Shown: positions 46,101 through 52,958 of the stretch, in pieces
How the letters are laid out: every line of letters begins with the position of its first letter
Position numbering within the stretch: position 1 is the first letter of the stretch
Program-made: the position numbers and the translations under genes
Assembly (NCBI GenBank): GCA_028714875.1
Contig: JAQTLN010000010.1
Span: 1-64,000, forward strand
Direction of reading: 5' to 3'
DNA length: 64,000 nt
From: Gallionellaceae bacterium
GTDB taxonomy: Bacteria > Pseudomonadota > Gammaproteobacteria > Burkholderiales > Thiobacillaceae
Notes under the pieces: model-generated
Seen by the model: only the letters and a program-made list of their open reading frames with translations
What the model was told of the DNA's origin: nothing
Database searches by the model: none

Positions 46101-46933
46101 CAATCCGACCCACTCGCTTGATCGTCGCCGCCCTGTAGCGCCGGCATCCCTGCCGGCGTCTTTCGCCAGCCCGAGCGAGCCGGCAAGGATGCCGGCGCTA
46201 CAGCGCGCCACTCGATCATTTCCAGGCGGCCGTCCTCGTGTTCGACGATGGCGGTGCAGGAATCGACCCAGTCGCCGCAGTTGGCATAGACCAGACCGTC
46301 CACCTCCTTCAGCGCCGCCCAGTGGATGTGGCCGCAGATCACGCCGTCAAGGCCGCGTTCGCGCACATGGTGGATCACCGAATCCTCGAAATCGAAGATG
46401 AATTGCAAGGCGGTCTTGACCCGCCGCTTGGCGTAGCCCGCCAGCGACCAGTAACCGGAGATGCCCATCACACGGCGCAAGCGCGACAGCCAGCCATTGA
46501 GCCGCACGAGCAGGTCGTAGGCCACATCGCCGAGCACCGCCACCCAACGGTGATGCCGGGTCACTTGATCGAAATCATCGCCGTGGATGAGCAGGAGTCG
46601 GCGCCCGTCGGCGGTTTCATGCACGAATTCACGCTCCACCCGGATGTCGCCGAACGCGGTCTCGCAGTAATCGCGCAACGCTTCGTCGTGGTTGCCCGGC
46701 ACGAACACCACCCGTTCACCATGGCGCGCGCGGCGCAGCACTTTCTGGATCACCGTGTTCTGCGCCGGGCTCCAGTGGATGCCGCGGCTCATGCTCCAGA
46801 AGTCGATGATGTCGCCTACCAGATAGAGGTGGCGGGCGGGATATTCACGCAGGAAGGCGAGCAGGCTATCGGCCTGGCAAGCGCGGGTGCCCAAGTGGAC
46901 ATCCGAAATGAAAACGGAGCGGACGGCTGGCAT
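46100..46933 (-). CDS. Metallophosphoesterase, PlcP-like phospholipase C or UDP-diacylglucosamine diphosphatase-like
   Basis: The calcineurin-type phosphoesterase has all metal motifs: FISDVHLGTRACQ (about 8-20), LVGDIIDFWSM, VPGNHDEALRD, LLIHGDDFD and VICGHIHWAAL. It would be called LpxH-like by similarity, but its order with two GT4 genes matches the plcP-agt lipid-remodelling operons, where PlcP cleaves phospholipids to diacylglycerol. The family domain ends at about residue 244 (EMIEWRA); the last 33 residues (APASLPARSGWRK onward) are coded by a family C repeat. A Pho-box-like repeat is directly upstream. LpxH function remains the alternative. Confidence 0.78.
   Translation of the reverse strand: MPAVRSVFISDVHLGTRACQADSLLAFLREYPARHLYLVGDIIDFWSMSRGIHWSPAQNTVIQKVLRRARHGERVVFVPGNHDEALRDYCETAFGDIRVEREFVHETADGRRLLLIHGDDFDQVTRHHRWVAVLGDVAYDLLVRLNGWLSRLRRVMGISGYWSLAGYAKRRVKTALQFIFDFEDSVIHHVRERGLDGVICGHIHWAALKEVDGLVYANCGDWVDSCTAIVEHEDGRLEMIEWRAVAPASLPARSGWRKTPAGMPALQGGDDQASGSD
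46134..46203. repeat. Palindromic repeat family C, copy 6, in the 3' end of the phosphoesterase gene
   Basis: GTAGCGCCGGCATCCCTGCC and the mirror GGCAAGGATGCCGGCGCTAC. The variable part of the stem differs from other copies. It is translated as the C-terminal tail of the phosphoesterase. Confidence 0.85.
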
Positions 46934-46944
46934 GGCCAGCGAAT

Positions 46945-46975
46945 GTGACAGCGGAGTGTGAAAGTCTCATGACAG
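46945..46975 (-). promoter_or_regulatory. Candidate Pho box upstream of the plcP-like operon
   Basis: Read on the minus strand: CTGTCAT-GAGA-CTTTCAC, then six bases, then CTGTCAC. The first two heptads have the exact 7-4-7 PhoB spacing with one mismatch; the third is offset by two bases. The last heptad ends 12 bases before the ATG at 46933, so the message would have a very short leader. Confidence 0.6.
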
Positions 46976-47243
46976 GCGCGCCAGCCGGTGCAATCTCGTG
47001 GAGCCATGTCACCCGGAACATTCCATCTTTCACGGCTCGCGCGCGACGAAGTCATGTAAGCTCTTTGCCAGTGGGGTCATGGCTTGTGAAGCAAATCCAT
47101 GCAACCCCCACCAGCGTCGGCGCTGAGTGAAATTGAGGCAGAATCGCGGGGAAGCGAGCGTGAAGACACATGCGGGTCGAATCACTTTTCGGCACCCGCA
47201 TCCACCGCCTCTCCACATCTTCATCTGAACACGCGCCGATTCA

Positions 47244-47328
47244 GCCCGGGTGGTGAAACTGGTAGACACAAGGGACTTAAAATCCCTCGGCTTAGGCTAT
47301 ACGGGTTCGATTCCCGTCCCGGGCACCA
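47244..47328 (+). tRNA. tRNA-Leu (UAA)
   Basis: An 85-base class II tRNA: acceptor GCCCGGG with CCCGGGC, D-loop GGTGAAACTGGTAGACAC, anticodon arm AGGGA-CTTAAAA-TCCCT with anticodon TAA at 47278-47280, a variable arm (CGGCTTAGGCTATACG), T-loop TTCGATT and encoded CCA. Confidence 0.97.
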
Positions 47329-47362
47329 TGTTTAGTTCCAAAGACTTCCAACAACTTCCAGA

Positions 47363-47396
47363 AAGCCCGCCAGGAATCAGCCTTGCGGGCTTTTTT
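47363..47396 (+). terminator. Intrinsic terminator after tRNA-Leu
   Basis: GCCCGC and GCGGGC pair around a 14-base loop and run into six T residues, 35 bases after the tRNA. Confidence 0.8.
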
Positions 47397-47673
47397 CATT
47401 CCGAGGGCTTCCGATAGCTTCCGCTGGAAACCGGGAATGCATGGGGGCACAAATTCACCAATCGTTGGTGCCTCCGAAAAAAGCGCCAGCTTGATCAGGT
47501 TCGGGAAATCAGAATAGATGGGTGGGTTGGAGGCTTACCGCCCTGTTTCGACTTTGTGCACACGTCCGCACCGTCCCGGCGCCCGGCCGGGCATCGTCGT
47601 TTTCCGCGCGAGAAAATACCTGCCCGCGCCAACCCGCGAGCTATCAACGATCAGCCTTTTTCCCTGGCCATAG

Positions 47674-47793
47674 TCCCACCATGAGAACCAGGCCAGCGCG
47701 GTCTTAGACTTGGCTGAAAAGCGGCTGGCCGATGCGGCACGGCGCGGTAAGTGGTTTGAACCGATACCACAGGCGATATACTCTCAATCATGA
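47674..47793 (+). pseudogene. C-terminal remnant of an unknown gene fused up to hicA
   Basis: After a TAG at 47671 an open frame without ATG gives ENQASAVLDLAEKRLADAAR and then RGKWFEPIPQAIYSQS, a protein-like sequence. Its TGA overlaps the hicA start (ATGA). This looks like the end of a gene whose front was deleted. I cannot name the family. Between 47397 and 47673 I see no gene. Confidence 0.4.
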
Positions 47794-48044
47794 ACCAAGC
47801 CCGGAAACTACTGGCTGCCATCCTCGCCAACCCCAAAGTGGTGCGCTTTGATGACGCCTGCAAGGCAGCGGAAAAGCTGGGGTTCAAGCACAAGGGTGGG
47901 CAGGGGTCACACCGTGCATTTGCCAAGCCGGGTGAGCCTGAATTGCTCAACTTCCAGAATCGGGCCGGCACCATCCCGCCGTATCAGGCCCGGCAGTTGA
48001 TCGCCATGATTGAGAGGTACGGAAATGACACGCTACCCGATTGA
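47790..48044 (+). CDS. hicA: HicA-type mRNA interferase toxin
   Basis: The 84-residue protein has the HicA fold signature GFKHKGGQGSHRAFAKPG, where the His of G-S-H is catalytic in the double-stranded-RNA-binding-like fold. It cleaves mRNA during translation when free of HicB. The gene overlaps hicB by 20 bases, the usual arrangement. No Shine-Dalgarno is visible; the start overlaps the stop of an upstream remnant. Confidence 0.9.
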   Translation: MNQARKLLAAILANPKVVRFDDACKAAEKLGFKHKGGQGSHRAFAKPGEPELLNFQNRAGTIPPYQARQLIAMIERYGNDTLPD

Positions 48045-48438
48045 AGTTTTTTGGAGCGATGAAGATGAAGGCTTCGTCGCCATCGTCCCTGATCTGCCCG
48101 GCTGTTCCGCCTGGGGTGAGGCCGAAGCCGACGCCATCCGGGAAGCCCATGACGCTATCGCCGCTTGGCTGGAAGCTGCCCAGGCAGCCGGCAGGGCGAT
48201 CCCTGAGGCTACGCCGCCCCAGGATGATGCGGGATACAGCGGCCGTTTTCTGGTTCGCCTGCCGCGCCGTCTGCATGCGGATCTGGCACGCAACGCCAAG
48301 CGAGAGGGGGTCAGCCTGAATCAATACCTTCTGTTCCTGCTGGCGGATCGGCAAGCGGGCCGGCGGTTCGGGTATGACATGGGCCGCACGCCCAACTCGC
48401 CCCATCCCCGCAATGGCCCTCCCTGCCCGGCCAAATAG
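48025..48438 (+). CDS. hicB: HicB-type antitoxin
   Basis: The product from 48025 (MTRYPIEVFWSDEDEGFVAI) has 137 residues. The N-terminal partially degraded RNase H fold (FVAIVPDLPGCSAWGE) neutralises HicA, and the C-terminal ribbon-helix-helix (GRFLVRLPRRLHADLARNAK, then GVSLNQYLLFLLA) binds the operator. A short tail rich in Pro and Asn follows. Together with hicA it makes a complete type II module beside tRNA-Leu. Confidence 0.92.
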   Translation: MTRYPIEVFWSDEDEGFVAIVPDLPGCSAWGEAEADAIREAHDAIAAWLEAAQAAGRAIPEATPPQDDAGYSGRFLVRLPRRLHADLARNAKREGVSLNQYLLFLLADRQAGRRFGYDMGRTPNSPHPRNGPPCPAK

Positions 48439-48520
48439 GCGCAACGGTTCAGCCACTCCCTAGCCTGGCCAGGCGAACGGCGGAAACCTTTCGCAAGCCG
48501 CTCCACATTTCCGCTTTTAC

Positions 48521-48550
48521 AAAAACAAACCCCCGGCAAGCCGGGGGTTT
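48521..48550. terminator. Bidirectional terminator between hicB and actP
   Basis: AAACCCCCGGC-aa-GCCGGGGGTTT, a perfect 11-base stem. On the minus strand it is followed by a T-rich run (GTTTTT), which fits termination of actP; it can also stop hicAB transcripts. Confidence 0.8.
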
Positions 48551-48599
48551 GAGTGTCCGCCTCGAACAAAAAAGCGGACGGGGGGAGGCCGGTACGGGT

Positions 48600-50612
48600 T
48601 TAGTGGGCCGTGGCGCCTTCGGCGTGGATGCCGGTGTTCTGGCGCACGTAGAGTTCGTCCCACATTTCCTCGGAACGCTTGTCGCGGTAGAGCAGCGAAC
48701 CCAGGATCACCATCAGGAAACCGAGCGGGATGGAGAGCAGGCCGGGGTTCTTGAGGCGGAAGAAGGGCTTCTCCAGGCCGGCCAGGCTGGTGCTCTGGCC
48801 TGCCATTTTTTCCAGGTCTTCCTGGGCTTTCTTGATGTCCTTCTCCATCTTGGCGGCGTCCTTTTTCGCCTTTTCCAGGGCGACCGGGTCGGTCAGCGTG
48901 GACATGGTCGCTTGCAGCTTGGCCAGTTTCTCGGGCACGGGTGCCTTGGCTTCCGCCGCCGGTTTGGCGGGTTCGGCGTTTTGGCAGGTGGCGAACAGTT
49001 CGCACATGAAGCCTTCGCTCAGCTTGGCCGGCACGGCGTCCTTGGCCGGGGCGCCTTCCAGCACCACTTTGGCGTCGGCGATGACCTTCTTGGGATAGGT
49101 CATGTTCGGGGAGATCATCACCAGGCCGATGGCGGTGAACGAGCCCACCAGCATGCCCAGCACCACGCCCCCTGTGTTGCAGCGCTTCCAGTACAGGGTC
49201 AGGAACACCGCCGGCAGGTTGCCGGAGGCGGCCACCGCGAAGGCCATGCCGACCAGATGGGCGACGTTCTGCCCCTTGGCGGCGATGCCGATGAAGATGG
49301 CGACGATGCCGACGATGACGGAGGAAATACGCGCGGCCTTGACCTGCTCATCCGGCGAGGCCTTGTCGCCGCGGATCACGCCGACATAGATGTCGTGCGC
49401 CATCGCGGAGGCGGAAGCGAGCACCAGGCCGGCGACCACCGCGACGATGGTGGCGAAGGCCACAGCGGCGACGAAGGCGAGGAAGAAGTTGCCGAGCATG
49501 GAGTCGGCGCCGCCGCCCAGGTATTGCGCCAGAATCGGCGCGGCCATGTTGCCGCCCTTGTCGAGCGCGGCGATGTTGGCGGGACCGACCTTGATGGCCG
49601 CGCCCATGCCCAGGAACAGGGTGAGGACGTAGAAGCCGCCGATGATGCCCATGGCCCAGACCACGGATTTGCGGGCTTCCTGCGCGTTCGGCACGGTGAA
49701 GAAACGCATCAGGATGTGCGGCAGGCCGGCCGTGCCCAGCACCAGGGCCATGCCCAGGGAAATCTGGTCGATCGGGTTCTTCAGGAACAGACCGGGCTCC
49801 AGGAAGCGCTGGCCGAGTTCCTCCGGCGTCATGTTGGCGGCGGCGTTGCCGATGACTTTGGCCACCTGCTTTTGCACGCCTTCGTTGTGGATGACGCTGT
49901 CCAGGAAGCCCGGCAGGCTGAAGCCATAGGGCGACCAGACCAGGGCGACCAGAATGATGGAGGCGGTCACCAGCAGGATGGCCTTGACGATCTGCACCCA
50001 GGTGGTGGCGACCATGCCGCCGAACACCACATAGGACAGCATCAGCACGCCCACCACCATGACCGACACTTCGTAGTCGATGCCGATCAGAGTCTTCACC
50101 AGGACGCCGCCGCCGACCATTTGCGCGGTCAGGTAGAAGATGGAGACGGTGATGGTGGAGACGGCGGCGATGGTCTTGGAGGCCTTGGGATGGTTGCGGA
50201 AGGCCAGGATGTCGCCCAGGGTGTACTTGCCGATGTTGCGGCAGGGTTCGGCAATCACCAGCAGCACGGTGATGTAGGCCACCAGGAAGCCCACCGAGTA
50301 CATGAAGCCGTCATAGCCATATAGCGAGATCAGGCCGGCGATGCCGAGGAAGGAAGCGGCGGACAGGTAGTCGCCGGCAATCGCCCAGCCATTCTGCACA
50401 CCCGACACGGAACGGCCGGCGGCGTAGAACTCGGAGGTCGAGTGCACCCGCTTGGCGGCCCAGAAGGTGATGTACATGGTCAGGGCGATGATGCCGCCGA
50501 ACACCGAGAAGGTGAGCCACTTGTATTGGTCGGCGACGGCGCCCTCGCCGGCGAAGGCGGCGGCGCTGCCGAGCGCGAGCGCGGCGCTCGTGAGGATCAG
50601 TTTCAGATTCAT
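48600..50612 (-). CDS. actP: Cation/acetate symporter ActP, VC_2705 subfamily
   Basis: A sodium:solute symporter of 670 residues from the ATG at 50612, preceded by AAAGGA. The N-terminus looks like a signal sequence, then GWAIAGDYLSAASFLGIAGL and VGMAFAVAASGNLPAVFLTL mark the SSS core. Between the last two membrane regions there is a charged, Ala/Lys/Glu-rich insertion of about 110 residues (about 475-585) with predicted coiled coil. ActP takes up acetate and short acids. The DUF485 protein is encoded 10 bases upstream. Confidence 0.9.
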   Translation of the reverse strand: MNLKLILTSAALALGSAAAFAGEGAVADQYKWLTFSVFGGIIALTMYITFWAAKRVHSTSEFYAAGRSVSGVQNGWAIAGDYLSAASFLGIAGLISLYGYDGFMYSVGFLVAYITVLLVIAEPCRNIGKYTLGDILAFRNHPKASKTIAAVSTITVSIFYLTAQMVGGGVLVKTLIGIDYEVSVMVVGVLMLSYVVFGGMVATTWVQIVKAILLVTASIILVALVWSPYGFSLPGFLDSVIHNEGVQKQVAKVIGNAAANMTPEELGQRFLEPGLFLKNPIDQISLGMALVLGTAGLPHILMRFFTVPNAQEARKSVVWAMGIIGGFYVLTLFLGMGAAIKVGPANIAALDKGGNMAAPILAQYLGGGADSMLGNFFLAFVAAVAFATIVAVVAGLVLASASAMAHDIYVGVIRGDKASPDEQVKAARISSVIVGIVAIFIGIAAKGQNVAHLVGMAFAVAASGNLPAVFLTLYWKRCNTGGVVLGMLVGSFTAIGLVMISPNMTYPKKVIADAKVVLEGAPAKDAVPAKLSEGFMCELFATCQNAEPAKPAAEAKAPVPEKLAKLQATMSTLTDPVALEKAKKDAAKMEKDIKKAQEDLEKMAGQSTSLAGLEKPFFRLKNPGLLSIPLGFLMVILGSLLYRDKRSEEMWDELYVRQNTGIHAEGATAH

Positions 50613-50622
50613 GGCGCGTCCT

Positions 50623-50940
50623 TTATTTGATGTTGTGTGCGTCATCGATGATTTCCTGGGCCATGGCGTCGAACTCGGTGTTCGCGCGGCGGGCGTAGAT
50701 CCAGGCGATGCCCCAGGCGACCAGGAACTGGGAGAGCGCGAACACCAGGCCCACGTTCACCGGCCCCCAGACCTTGATCTTGAACAGCTCGGAGAAGTAC
50801 GCGGTGCCGATGGGCAGCAGGAAGTAATACGCCATGGAGACGATCATCAGACTCCACAGGAATTTGGTCTTCTTGCGATGCAGCGCCTGGAAGCGCGGGT
50901 CGGCATCGATTGCCGCCCAATTCATTTCTTGTTTGGACAT
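50623..50940 (-). CDS. DUF485 membrane protein, ActP partner
   Basis: The 105-residue protein has two membrane segments (FLWSLMIVSMAYYFLLPIG and VGLVFALSQFLVAWGIAWIYA) and the DUF485 pattern. It is the usual small partner of ActP and is encoded directly before it. The promoter region carries a CTTACA-N5-CTTAAG element. The remaining space up to 51162 has no gene. Confidence 0.88.
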   Translation of the reverse strand: MSKQEMNWAAIDADPRFQALHRKKTKFLWSLMIVSMAYYFLLPIGTAYFSELFKIKVWGPVNVGLVFALSQFLVAWGIAWIYARRANTEFDAMAQEIIDDAHNIK

Positions 50941-51013
50941 AAGCAGGACTCCTGTTTAGGAAGGACCGCCTCTGTTTCAGCATGGGCGGCGACGCGAATG
51001 CTAGGAGTCGAGG

Positions 51014-51030
51014 CTTACACGAGACTTAAG
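51014..51030 (-). promoter_or_regulatory. PmrA/QseB-like direct-repeat site upstream of the DUF485-actP operon
   Basis: CTTACA (51014-51019), five bases, CTTAAG (51025-51030), followed by AAA. It is 74 bases upstream of the DUF485 start. On the minus strand ten bases after the TAAG of the inner hexamer comes TAGCAT as a -10. The same layout occurs at 58212-58228. Confidence 0.5.
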
Positions 51031-51162
51031 AAATGGGGGTGAACGTAAAAAAATAGTGCGGCGCAACATTCGGGTCTGTCGAGACCGTGGTTTTCCCTAC
51101 GAAATTTGCGTGAACCCGCGTTGGGCATTGGCGCAACCTACGGAAGGCGACTCAGGGTGTCG

Positions 51163-52692
51163 TCAGAACTGAAAAAAACTCTCCAGCCGACTTTGCAGTT
51201 TTCTCGCCTGACGGAAAGCTTCCTTGAGCGCCTGGCGTTCCACGTTGCTGAGATGCTCCGGATTGAAACGGTTGCTCAGTGGCAGGTTCTTTTCGAGTTG
51301 CGACTGGTGCAGTTGCAAACGCAGTTGCTGGATGAACAAAAAGCTTTCCACCCAGGCTTCGACTTCCCGTGGATTCATCTTCCAGACCTCGCCAGCGCCG
51401 CGCAGGCGCCGTACCGTGCCGGTCTCGTCGAGTCCGGCGGCCAGCGCGAAAATGCGCGCCGCGTCGACGAAGGGCGTGGTGCCATGCAATTTGAGGTCGA
51501 TGGTATTGGCTTCCACGCCCGCGCCATCCACCACGAAATCGCGCACCAGGCCCAGCGGGGGGCGATTGCCCAAGGCGTTTTGCACCAGCAGTTTGAGGAA
51601 CAGGCGTTTTTCCTTGATGCGGCCATTGAGCCAACCGCGCAGGGTCTGGGCCAGCCGGGTGTCGCCGGCCAGGGCGCGAAAATCGAAGAAAATGCTGGCG
51701 TTGAGCAGTACCGGCGCGTCGCCGCGAAAGATCCAGTCGCCGAAGGTGTGTTGCCATTCCTCCAGGGACAGGCACCAGTTCGGGTTGCCGGCCATGATTT
51801 CGCCCTTGCACAGCGGAAAACCGCAGGCATCCAACCATTCGTTGACGCGCCGGGCGGCTGCCAGCATGGGCGCGCGCGGCGCCTCGGCACTGTCGCCTTG
51901 CGGCACGCTGAAGATCAGGCCGTTGTCCTGGTCGGTAAACAGGGTCTGTTCGAAGCGGCCCTCCGAGCCCAGCGCCAGCCAGCACCAGCTCACGTCTTCC
52001 AGGCCGCTGTCGGCGAAGGCCAGATAGAGGATGCGCTGGGTGAGCTGGTCGTTGAGCTGGGAAATCAGCCGGGTGAGTTGTTCCGCGCCGACCCCCTGCG
52101 CCATCAGGTTGCGCGCCAGACGACGGATGTCCTCGGCCGCGTGTTGCAGGGTCGCCAGGTCTTCCGCCTGGCACAGGGTGGCGGCGATGCGCGACACGCC
52201 CACCTGTTGCAGGGCGAACAGGTCTTTTTCCGAAATGACCCCGGATACCCGGCCCTCATGTGTCACCACCACGTGGTGGATGGAACGCCGCGCCATTGCC
52301 AGGGCCGCCTCGAAGGCCGGGGCGGTGTCGGCCAGGGAAAACGGGTTGGGCGTCATCACCCGGCGCATCGGTTGGCCGATGTCGCAGGCGCCCAAAGCCA
52401 CGCGGTCGCGCAGATCCTTGAGGGTGAACATGCCGGCCGGCTGGCCTTGCTCATCGGTGAGCAGAATGGAACCGACATTTTCGCGCCGCATGATTTCCAG
52501 CGCCTCGCTGACCGCGCCGTCTTGCGAACAGACCACCGGCCCGCGCCGCACCAGGGCGGATAGCGGCGTGGTCAGCGGGTCCACCAGCACGGAGTCGGCG
52601 GGCGTCGTTGTAGAGACGGGCGTGGAGTGGGTCACGGCGGATCGGCTAATGAAAATTTCAGGCAGATTGCCATGGTTTGTGCGGTGCAACAA
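51163..52692 (-). CDS. CBS/DUF294 nucleotidyltransferase regulator (paralogue)
   Basis: A 509-residue protein with a CBS pair (about 40-165), a DUF294 domain with LGSEGRFEQTLFTDQDNG (about 240-260) and the DUF294 C-terminal domain. It lacks the N-terminal cNMP domain of the paralogue at 9087-10979. Such proteins accompany actP/DUF485 in many Beta- and Gammaproteobacteria. The start is uncertain: a GTG at 52635 (VTHSTPVSTT) would drop 19 poorly conserved residues. The upstream region is filled by tandem repeats. Confidence 0.82.
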   Translation of the reverse strand: MLHRTNHGNLPEIFISRSAVTHSTPVSTTTPADSVLVDPLTTPLSALVRRGPVVCSQDGAVSEALEIMRRENVGSILLTDEQGQPAGMFTLKDLRDRVALGACDIGQPMRRVMTPNPFSLADTAPAFEAALAMARRSIHHVVVTHEGRVSGVISEKDLFALQQVGVSRIAATLCQAEDLATLQHAAEDIRRLARNLMAQGVGAEQLTRLISQLNDQLTQRILYLAFADSGLEDVSWCWLALGSEGRFEQTLFTDQDNGLIFSVPQGDSAEAPRAPMLAAARRVNEWLDACGFPLCKGEIMAGNPNWCLSLEEWQHTFGDWIFRGDAPVLLNASIFFDFRALAGDTRLAQTLRGWLNGRIKEKRLFLKLLVQNALGNRPPLGLVRDFVVDGAGVEANTIDLKLHGTTPFVDAARIFALAAGLDETGTVRRLRGAGEVWKMNPREVEAWVESFLFIQQLRLQLHQSQLEKNLPLSNRFNPEHLSNVERQALKEAFRQARKLQSRLESFFQF

Positions 52693-52706
52693 GGGGTTGC
52701 TGACTC

Positions 52707-52808
52707 CCCCCCCTTTTTCAAAGGGGGGCTGGGGGGGATTTCTCCAGGGGTTGTGCGCGTGCGAGCGTCGCTAAATCCCCCCTAACCCCCCTTTGGGAAA
52801 GGGGGGAC
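52707..52808. repeat. Palindromic repeat family B, copy 3 (tandem with copy 4)
   Basis: CCCCCTTTTTCAAAGGGGGG, spacer with TTGTGCGCGTGCGAGCGTCG, then the inverted unit CCCCCCTTTGGGAAAGGGGG. About 35 bases follow that also flank copy 4. Confidence 0.85.
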
Positions 52809-52848
52809 TCGTGCCGCTCAAGTCGGCGCAAGGTTGCACTAGCCGGCT

Positions 52849-52949
52849 CCCCCCTTTTTCAAAGGGGGGCTGGGGGGGATTTCTCCAGGGGTTGTGCGGG
52901 TGCGAGCGTCGCTAAACCCCCCCTAACCCCCCTTTGGGAAAGGGGGGGC
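52849..52949. repeat. Palindromic repeat family B, copy 4
   Basis: Nearly identical to copy 3, including the spacer. Both copies are followed by CTCGTGCCGCTCAAGTCGGC, which in copy 4 is the end of the GGDEF-EAL gene, so the pair arose by tandem duplication of about 142 bases. Confidence 0.85.
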
Positions 52950-52958
52950 TCGTGCCGC

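Noticed and set aside
47170-47201. ATGCGGGT and ACCCGCAT inverted repeat upstream of tRNA-Leu as a terminator or riboswitch
   Set aside because: The arms are only eight bases around a 16-base loop with no T-run and no gene to regulate except the tRNA.
47522-47707. 61-codon frame after tRNA-Leu
   Set aside because: It has no ribosome site, is rich in Arg, Pro and Ser, and overlaps a better protein-like remnant in another frame.
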